Source: Rhodovulum marinum | GTDB lineage: Bacteria > Pseudomonadota > Alphaproteobacteria > Rhodobacterales > Rhodobacteraceae | NCBI RefSeq assembly: GCF_004343075.1 | Contig: NZ_SLXP01000004.1 | Span: 194,405-258,404, forward strand | Length of the DNA stretch: 64,000 nucleotides | Reading direction: 5' to 3' | In this document: positions 58,131 through 64,000 of the stretch, piece after piece | Layout: each line of letters starts with the position of its first letter | How positions within the stretch are numbered: position 1 is the stretch's first letter | Position numbers and translations under genes: made by a program | The notes under the pieces: generated by a model | The model's input: the letters and a program-made list of their open reading frames with translations, nothing else | The model's database searches: none | What the model was told of the DNA's origin: nothing

Positions 58131-60365
58131 ATGTCGCGCGACGATCTCAAAGCCACGTTCTTCGCCGAGTGCGAGGATTTGCTGGAACAGCTGTCCGAGG
58201 GGTCTCAGGACATGATCGCCGGCACGGCCGGCGAAGAGACGGTGCACGCGATATTTCGGGCCGTGCATTCGATCAAGGGGGCGGCGGGGGCCTTCGGTCT
58301 GGAGAACCTGGTGACGTTCGCCCATTGCTTCGAAACGGTGCTCGACCGGGTTCGATCGGGTGATCTGGTGCCCGATACCGACGCGTTGCACACCATACTG
58401 CGCTCGGGCGACATGCTGGCCGATCTCGTGGAACTCGCGCAGACCGAAAGCGAAGAAATCCCCGAGGCAATGCCCGCGATCCTCGACAAGTTGAATGAAC
58501 TGGCGGGTACCACAGCTGCGGGCGATGCCGACGATGCGGCGCCCCAGGAGGCACAAGCCGAAGAGGAGTTCTTTGGCTTTCAGCCATTGGTGCTCGACCC
58601 GATCGGTGACGAAGATGGGACCGGCGACCCGGCCGAAAGCCGTTTCCGTATTCGCCTTTCCGCGTCTTCCGACCTGTTCCGGAACGGCCATGACCCCGTG
58701 CTGCTATTTTCGGAACTCGCCGCGCTCGGCCAGGTCGAAACGCGCTGTGACCTTTCCGCATTGCCTGCCGCGGCTTCGTTCGACCCGGAACACTGCTATT
58801 TGAATTGGGACCTCACTGTGACCGGCCAGGTTACCGAGGCGGCCATTCGCGACGTTTTCATGTTTCTTGAGGATCTTTGCGAGATCGAGGAAATCGACGG
58901 CCCCGATACTGCCGACTCTGTCGCCGAAATCGAAACCGTCGCTGCGCCGACCGATCTGGACGCGCCAGTTGCCTCCGCAACGATGCCCGTGGCCGAGCCC
59001 GTTGCCCCGGCCGTCGCAGAGCCTCGGGCCCCGTTCGAGCAGGCGTTGGCCGCAACAAATGCCCCATCGCCGGCACCCATGGAACCGCCGTCCGCTGATC
59101 GAGCCAAAAGCACGGCCAAGGCCGCCGCATCGGTGCCGCAGACCACGCTTCGCGTCGACCCTGAACGGGTCGACCGTCTGATCAACACGGTGGGCGAACT
59201 GATCATCAACCAGGCTGTCATCGCGCAAAAGTTGATCGAAACTGGGCTTGCCTCGAATTCCGACATCATGGGGGATCTCGACGACTACCAGTATCTCGCG
59301 CGAGAGTTGCAGGAAGGCGTCATGGCGATCCGCGCCCAGCCGGTCAAACCCTTGTTCCAGCGAATGCAGCGGATCGTCCGCGAGGCCGCCGACGGGCTTG
59401 GCAAGGAAGTCGTGCTTGCCACCGAGGGCGAGGCGACCGAAATCGACAAGACCTTGGTCGAGCGTTTGGCCGAGCCGCTGACGCACATGATCCGCAACGC
59501 CGTGGATCATGGGATAGAAAGCCCCGAGAAACGAACGGCTGCAGGAAAACCCGCGCTGGGCACGATCCGGCTGTCGGCCGCGCATCGTTCGGGCGACGTC
59601 CTTATCGAGATTGCCGATGACGGCGCTGGGCTGAACCGAAAGCGTATTCTGGAAATCGCCGTATCCAAGGGCCTCGTCCCGCCCGACGCCAAGCTTTCCG
59701 AGGGCGAGATCGACAACCTCCTCTTCATGGCCGGTTTTTCGACGGCCGAGAAGGTAACCAACCTGTCGGGCCGCGGCGTGGGTATGGATGTGGTCAAGAC
59801 TGCGATCACGTCGCTTGGCGGAAAGGTATCGATCTCCAGCCGGCCGGGCGAGGGCACGCAGTTCTCGATCTCCTTGCCGCTGACGCTTGCGGTGATGGAC
59901 GGCATGGTCATCCACGCGGCCGGCCAGACCCTGGTTGCGCCACTTTCCAGCGTGTTGGAAACGATCCGCCCGCGCGCCCAGGACGTCGTGCCTTTCGGCC
60001 GTCAGGGCCGCCTGCTTTCGATCCGTGGCACTTACGTGCCGATCGTGCATCTCGGTCATCTTCTCGGCTTCACCGCCGACCCTTCGATCAGCGCCGACAA
60101 CATCCTGATCCTGATCCGGTCGGAACATTCTGGTCAGGTCGCGCTGGCCGTAGATGACATTTCGGACCAACGCCAGGTGGTCGTGAAGAGTCTCGAGGGG
60201 AACTATGGCGCGATCGAGGGAATCTCGGCCGCCACCATCCTGGGCGATGGTCGCATCGCCCTGATCATCGATACCGATGCCATCCTGACCTTGGCCGGGG
60301 ATCTCGGCCGGGACGTGTCGTTCAAAGAGGAGACGCAGCATGCCGAAACCGCAGCAATGGGCTGA
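58131..60365 (+). CDS. cheA: Chemotaxis histidine kinase CheA
   Basis: A 744-aa kinase. HPt domain with phosphorylated His46 (AVHSIKGAAGAFG), a P2-like linker region (about 170-260), a Pro/Ala-rich linker (about 265-335), dimerisation (about 337-400), the catalytic domain with N box THMIRNAVDHGIE (451-463), G1 DDGAG (496-500) and G2 GRGVGMD (547-553), and a C-terminal CheW-like domain (about 590-720). It has no extra receiver domain. It overlaps cheW by 26 nt and starts 2 nt after cheY. Confidence 0.95.
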   Translation: MSRDDLKATFFAECEDLLEQLSEGSQDMIAGTAGEETVHAIFRAVHSIKGAAGAFGLENLVTFAHCFETVLDRVRSGDLVPDTDALHTILRSGDMLADLVELAQTESEEIPEAMPAILDKLNELAGTTAAGDADDAAPQEAQAEEEFFGFQPLVLDPIGDEDGTGDPAESRFRIRLSASSDLFRNGHDPVLLFSELAALGQVETRCDLSALPAAASFDPEHCYLNWDLTVTGQVTEAAIRDVFMFLEDLCEIEEIDGPDTADSVAEIETVAAPTDLDAPVASATMPVAEPVAPAVAEPRAPFEQALAATNAPSPAPMEPPSADRAKSTAKAAASVPQTTLRVDPERVDRLINTVGELIINQAVIAQKLIETGLASNSDIMGDLDDYQYLARELQEGVMAIRAQPVKPLFQRMQRIVREAADGLGKEVVLATEGEATEIDKTLVERLAEPLTHMIRNAVDHGIESPEKRTAAGKPALGTIRLSAAHRSGDVLIEIADDGAGLNRKRILEIAVSKGLVPPDAKLSEGEIDNLLFMAGFSTAEKVTNLSGRGVGMDVVKTAITSLGGKVSISSRPGEGTQFSISLPLTLAVMDGMVIHAAGQTLVAPLSSVLETIRPRAQDVVPFGRQGRLLSIRGTYVPIVHLGHLLGFTADPSISADNILILIRSEHSGQVALAVDDISDQRQVVVKSLEGNYGAIEGISAATILGDGRIALIIDTDAILTLAGDLGRDVSFKEETQHAETAAMG

Positions 60366-60807
60366 GGATGAGGTGTTGGAGTTCGTGACGCTCAAGGCGG
60401 GCGGTCAGAGCTTCTGCATCGAGATCACGCAGATCCGTGAAATCCGGCGCTGGTCCCCTGTCACCGCGTTGCCCCAGGCCGAGGAGGCCGTGCTGGGCGT
60501 GATGAACCTGCGCGGTGCGGTGATCCCGATCGTGGATCTCGCGGCGCGGCTGGGCCTTGGTGAGTGTGATGCCTCTCCGCGCCATGTCATCATGGTGGTG
60601 GCGGTGGGCGACAAGACCGTCGGTCTTCTCGTCGACTCGGTGTCCGAGATTTTGACGGTGAGTGGCGAGCAGATCTGCGAAGCCCCCGCAATGGGTCGCG
60701 GTGACGTGCCGAACAGTATTCTCGGCCTGATCTCGGTCGAGGACGGGATGTCGCGCATCCTGTCGCCGTCTGTACTTTTGCCGCATGGGTTCAAGGAAGT
60801 CGCATGA
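60340..60807 (+). CDS. cheW: Chemotaxis coupling protein CheW
   Basis: A 155-aa protein with the CheW SH3-like fold: FVTLKAGGQSFCIEITQIREIRRW, MNLRGAVIPIVDLAARLGLG, and VGLLVDSVSEILTVSGEQI. It links CheA to the receptors. It overlaps cheA by 26 nt and cheR by 4 nt. The length is typical. Confidence 0.94.
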   Translation: MPKPQQWAEDEVLEFVTLKAGGQSFCIEITQIREIRRWSPVTALPQAEEAVLGVMNLRGAVIPIVDLAARLGLGECDASPRHVIMVVAVGDKTVGLLVDSVSEILTVSGEQICEAPAMGRGDVPNSILGLISVEDGMSRILSPSVLLPHGFKEVA

Positions 60808-61706
60808 CCGCGCTGCCTGCCTCTTCTGCCTTCCGAAGGTCCGCGGACATCCCGTTTGACGAAAGCGATTTCGTCCGTATCGCCGGATTCGCGAAGTCGG
60901 AATACGGGTTACACCTCGAGCCGTCGAAGAAGGCGATGATCCACTCGCGGCTTGGCAAGCGGATCGTTACGCTTGGTCTGGACGACTTCACGGCCTACCA
61001 CAATTATCTGCGCGCGAATCTCGAGGAAGAGGCCGACCATTTCATTTCGGTTCTGACTACGAATGTCACCCATTTCTTCCGCGAGCAGCATCACTTCACC
61101 CAACTTGAACGCGAGGTCCTGCCGCCGCTGATCGAACGGGCGCGGAACCGGGGGCGTGTACGGCTGTGGTCCGCAGGCTGCTCGACTGGTCAGGAACCCT
61201 ATTCGCTGGCCGGCAGCGTGCTTGCGCTTTGTCCCGAGGCCGCCCGGCTTGATCTAAAGATCCTCGCGACGGATCTCGATCCCTTCGTACTCGACCGCGC
61301 CCAGGGCGCCACCTACCCAGCCGAGGAATGCAAGACCCCGCCGGGTGACTGGGAGGGACGAATTTTCGACGCCGCCGATCGCAAGCGACCGACACGCCAG
61401 ATCCGTGCCGATGTGCGTGCACTCGTGGCCTTTCGCCGGCTCAACATCAACGGCTCATGGCCTATGTCCGGTCGGTTCGACGTTATCATGTGCCGCAACG
61501 TCGCGATCTATTTCGACAAGCCGACCCAGCAATCACTCTGGCACCGGTTCGCCGAAAAACTGCCGGCCGGCGGCATGCTGTTCATCGGTCATTCCGAGCG
61601 TGTCACCGGCCCGGCTGTCGAATTGCTCGAAACCGCCGGTGTCACCTCCTATCGCAAGCGCTCCGGGTCGGTGCCTCGCACCATACCCCAAGAAGGAAAG
61701 GATTGA
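60804..61706 (+). CDS. cheR: Chemotaxis methyltransferase CheR
   Basis: A 300-aa enzyme that methylates receptor glutamates using SAM. The N-terminal helical domain is about 15-85 with IHSRLGKRI, then TTNVTHFFREQHHF, the SAM-binding VRLWSAGCSTGQEPYSLA (about 119-136), ATDLDPFVLDRAQGATYP, and the FDVIMCRNVAIYFDKPTQQ segment. It overlaps cheW by 4 nt and is followed by a second cheY after 2 nt. No matching CheB is in the window. Confidence 0.94.
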   Translation: MTALPASSAFRRSADIPFDESDFVRIAGFAKSEYGLHLEPSKKAMIHSRLGKRIVTLGLDDFTAYHNYLRANLEEEADHFISVLTTNVTHFFREQHHFTQLEREVLPPLIERARNRGRVRLWSAGCSTGQEPYSLAGSVLALCPEAARLDLKILATDLDPFVLDRAQGATYPAEECKTPPGDWEGRIFDAADRKRPTRQIRADVRALVAFRRLNINGSWPMSGRFDVIMCRNVAIYFDKPTQQSLWHRFAEKLPAGGMLFIGHSERVTGPAVELLETAGVTSYRKRSGSVPRTIPQEGKD

Positions 61707-61708
61707 AG

Positions 61709-62095
61709 ATGTCGCTCAAGGATTCCATTCGCGTCATGGTCGTGGACGATATGGCCGTGAGCCGTGGTCTTGTCACGCAGTCACTCGAAGAGATCGGCAT
61801 TTATCAGATCAGCGCCGAGAACAATGGCAAATCCGCGCTGAACCGGCTGGTCGCCGATCCTGTGCACCTGGTCCTGGCCGATCACAACATGCCCGGGATG
61901 GATGGTCTGCAGCTGCTCGAAGGGCTTCGGCGCAATCGCTCGACCCAGCGGATCGGATATATCCTTGTCACCGGAACGCCGACGCCCGAACTTATCCAGA
62001 AGGGCCAGCAGCTTGGTCTGAACAACCTTGTCAAGAAACCCTTCACGACCGCCACCATGAAGAAGGCGATCGAGGCCGTGGTGGGCCGGCTGTGA
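61709..62095 (+). CDS. Response regulator CheY, second copy
   Basis: A 128-aa receiver domain with acidic residues D13/D14, phosphoacceptor Asp58 (LVLADHNMPGMDG) and Lys near 109 (LVKKPFTTATM). It differs clearly from the first CheY in this operon and has an N-terminal SLKDSIRVMVVDD. It sits after cheR with a strong AAGGAAAGG site. Phosphate-sink or motor-binding roles are both possible. Its stop overlaps the next gene's GTG by 4 nt. Confidence 0.9.
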   Translation: MSLKDSIRVMVVDDMAVSRGLVTQSLEEIGIYQISAENNGKSALNRLVADPVHLVLADHNMPGMDGLQLLEGLRRNRSTQRIGYILVTGTPTPELIQKGQQLGLNNLVKKPFTTATMKKAIEAVVGRL

Positions 62096-62469
62096 GCGGC
62101 GCGGACCCAACGCCGGGCTCCGAAGCGTCGGAGGCAATGGCACTGGATACGTTGCTATGTGGTCTGGGCAATGAACTCGACCACGCCGCCGAACTCCTTC
62201 GTCGCTATGAGCGTGCCGTTCTCGCCCACAAAGTCCTGCCTGGCCCCGGGGCGGGCGGCGCTCGCGAACTTCAATTGGTCGACCTCGTGATCCAGATTCT
62301 CGAGGACCTCGGCCCGCTCTCGCGCCATCTTGCTGCCGAGGTGCCGACCGGAACGGAAGTGCCGCGCGCCGTTGTTTGTGCGCTCCGGCTCGACCAGCTT
62401 CGGTCGGTTCTCGGGGGTCCTGCTCGCCGCGACACTCCCCATGTCGGCGGGCATATCGACGTCTTTTAG
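62092..62469 (+). CDS. Hypothetical protein in che operon
   Basis: A 125-aa acidic protein with a GTG start that overlaps the CheY stop by 4 nt. It is helical (LCGLGNELDHAAELLRRYERAVLAHKV, LQLVDLVIQILEDLGPLSRHLAAEV), with no domain I can name; the pattern of heptads suggests a small four-helix bundle. The position is shared with small unassigned genes in che loci of related bacteria (recalled, not checked). It is not CheD or CheX. Confidence 0.65.
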   Translation: MSGADPTPGSEASEAMALDTLLCGLGNELDHAAELLRRYERAVLAHKVLPGPGAGGARELQLVDLVIQILEDLGPLSRHLAAEVPTGTEVPRAVVCALRLDQLRSVLGGPARRDTPHVGGHIDVF

Positions 62470-62579
62470 GACGTTTACTTCGGACGGCCTCCCGAACCGA
62501 TGCGACGGTAACCGAATTTCAATCGTGGTGGGGCCGAATGGGGGCCAAGATCACCGCCGTGGAGGCTTGGGGCAACGCC

Positions 62580-64000
62580 ATGCTGAAAAAAATTTTCGAA
62601 ATGCCGATCAGCCGGCGACTGCCACTCTCGATCGCCGCGATCGTTCTTTCAGTCACCGGCTTCATGGGGTTCGTGCTTTACCAGAACGCCTATTTGTTGC
62701 AGCGCGACACCACTATCCACAGTCTTGAAACACTCGCCGGTGACCAGGCCGAGCGCATCGAAGACTGGTTCGCCAACATGCGGGGCCAGGTCGCCTCGGA
62801 AGCTTCGAGCCCATTCGTCGCCGCGACGATCCGGAATTTCCGTTTGGCTGTGCAGGTGGATGGTGGCTCGCTCGAACGGGCGCGGGTGTCCTATGTTGCG
62901 GCCAATCCGAAGCCGGCAAACCAGCGGCAGATGCTTTACGATGCCGGCGACGGCACCGCCTATTCCGCAGTGCACAAGTCGGTTCACCCACGTTTTGCAA
63001 GATCTCTTTCCGATCTGGGGTATGAGGACATCTTCCTTTTCGATCCAGACGGGCGCCTTCTGTATTCCGCGATGAAACGGTCGGATTTCGGCCAAGATTT
63101 TGATGCGTCACCCCTGGCCGATACCGGTCTCGGCATTGCGTTTCGTGCCGCTGCCGAAGCATCTGAAGGTCAGGTGGCGACCGTAGATTTCACCGCCTAT
63201 GCTCCTGCGGCCGGCGCTCCGGCGGCCTTCATGGCAACGCCGGTCTTCGATCATCTTGGTTTGCGGATTGGTGTTCTGGCCATCCAGATTGCGGTCGACG
63301 AGCTTTCCTCTCTGGTGACAAGAGCCTCAGCGCTTGGTCAATTTGGTGACATGTATGTTCTCGGTCCGGATGGTGCGGCGCGCACGGTGTCCCGGTTCGA
63401 CGGCCGGTTCGGAGTTCTAGAGCAACTGCCCCCTCGACCCTTCATAGCAGCCATACTTGGGGGCCAAACTGGTCCGTTTTACGGTGTCGAGGGGATTGCG
63501 CGCCGCGAGAGTCTCGCCTTTGCGGTGCCACTTGGTCTTGATTGGGCAGACTGGACGCTCGTCGCGGAACTGGACAAGGCCGAATATCAATCCAACCTGA
63601 CGAATTTTCAGAAGAAGGTCGCGCTTTTCGTTGTGGTCGGCCTTTTCGTCGCACTGGTGATCAGTATCCTGGGCTCACGGACGATAACCGGTCCCCTCGC
63701 GTGCCTCGTACGCGCGATGGACGAGGTCGCTCGCGGTCGATACGATACCCAGATCCCAGTCGCTGACCGCGGCGACGAGCTTGGACTTCTTGGTCGCTCG
63801 CTAGCGGCTTTTCGCGACCGTCTTGCCGAAACCGACGAACTCGCCCGTGCCCGCGAGGCAGCTCGACTGGATCAGGACAGCGTGGTTGCGACCCTGAGTG
63901 CTTCACTGCAGCGCCTGTCTGCGGGGGATTTGTCGGAGTCCCTGGAGAAGCCATTCCCGGAGGATTACGAGCAGTTGCGGCATGATTTCAACGCGACGGT
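62580..64000 (+). CDS. Methyl-accepting chemotaxis protein, N-terminal part (cut by window end)
   Basis: A chemoreceptor of at least 473 codons, still open at 64000. TM1 is about 14-35 (LSIAAIVLSVTGFMGFVLYQNAY); a periplasmic sensor follows with IEDWFANMRGQVASEASS and FDPDGRLLYSAMKRSDFG. TM2 is about 345-366 (KKVALFVVVGLFVALVISILG), followed by a HAMP region (ITGPLACLVRAMDEVARGRYDTQIPV) and a second HAMP-like stretch (LQRLSAGDLSESLEKPFPEDYEQLRHDFNAT) like that of the receptor at 52062. ATG 62580 is preferred; ATG 62538 is in frame and also possible. The signalling domain is outside the window. Confidence 0.9.
   Translation, partial: MLKKIFEMPISRRLPLSIAAIVLSVTGFMGFVLYQNAYLLQRDTTIHSLETLAGDQAERIEDWFANMRGQVASEASSPFVAATIRNFRLAVQVDGGSLERARVSYVAANPKPANQRQMLYDAGDGTAYSAVHKSVHPRFARSLSDLGYEDIFLFDPDGRLLYSAMKRSDFGQDFDASPLADTGLGIAFRAAAEASEGQVATVDFTAYAPAAGAPAAFMATPVFDHLGLRIGVLAIQIAVDELSSLVTRASALGQFGDMYVLGPDGAARTVSRFDGRFGVLEQLPPRPFIAAILGGQTGPFYGVEGIARRESLAFAVPLGLDWADWTLVAELDKAEYQSNLTNFQKKVALFVVVGLFVALVISILGSRTITGPLACLVRAMDEVARGRYDTQIPVADRGDELGLLGRSLAAFRDRLAETDELARAREAARLDQDSVVATLSASLQRLSAGDLSESLEKPFPEDYEQLRHDFNAT

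Noticed and set aside
1..64000. CRISPR arrays, rRNA and tRNA genes
   Set aside because: I found no regularly spaced direct repeats and no conserved RNA gene elements.

Overview
The window is GC-rich, densely packed bacterial chromosome. Gene content (an ureide purine pathway with PuuD, a Tat-type solute-binding protein, an alphaproteobacterial-style che cluster) and codon usage suggest an alphaproteobacterium of the Rhodobacteraceae type. That placement is inference; there is no rRNA or other phylogenetic marker in the window.

Layout. (1) 1-10097: purine/ureide catabolism. A polyamine-type ABC transporter (partial) and a GntR regulator with a GNAT enzyme are followed by urate hydroxylase PuuD, a LysR regulator, HIU hydrolase, an allantoinase-OHCU decarboxylase fusion, ureidoglycine aminohydrolase, ureidoglycolate lyase and an NCS2 purine permease. 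Together they import purine or urate and take it through HIU, OHCU and allantoin toward glyoxylate. The allantoate-hydrolysing step is not in the window. (2) 10134-34574: a single 24-kb minus-strand operon of 19 genes encoding an extracellular contractile injection system (eCIS, PVC/Afp-like). It has sheath, tube, T4-type baseplate protein, DUF4255 protein, AAA+ ATPase, a DUF4157 protein with HEXXH, CIS-tube/LysM proteins, separate gpD and gpV hub/spike proteins, PAAR, gp25, two gpJ-type baseplate proteins, a gpI-type protein and two beta-helix-rich terminal proteins. Most junctions are 4-nt stop/start overlaps. (3) 35117-42386: a divergent plus-strand set of exported proteins, including a GH19-PG-binding-trypsin fusion, two further trypsin-like proteases, a propeller-like protein with a C-terminal PG-binding motif and a Cys-rich peptide. 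(4) 42402-45245: decayed hydantoinase/oxoprolinase genes hyuB and hyuA. (5) 45496-51521: a polytopic membrane protein and a complete Liv-type ABC importer. (6) 51525-57475: a MarR remnant, a chemoreceptor and an insertion-sequence graveyard in which a deleted IS66 sits inside an IS3-family transposase with a clean 8-bp target duplication. (7) 57476-64000: a chemotaxis operon (STAS, CheY, CheA, CheW, CheR, CheY, unknown, chemoreceptor cut by the window end).

The most interesting system is the eCIS operon together with the divergent secreted hydrolase island. The operon has one sheath (unusually large) and one tube gene, no recognisable tape measure or classic fibre, a split hub/spike, two beta-helix proteins as candidate target-binding parts, and a DUF4157 protein whose C-terminal 400 residues I cannot assign and which is a plausible cargo. 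The neighbouring GH19-protease fusion could act in cell-wall opening or particle release, but that link rests on proximity only.
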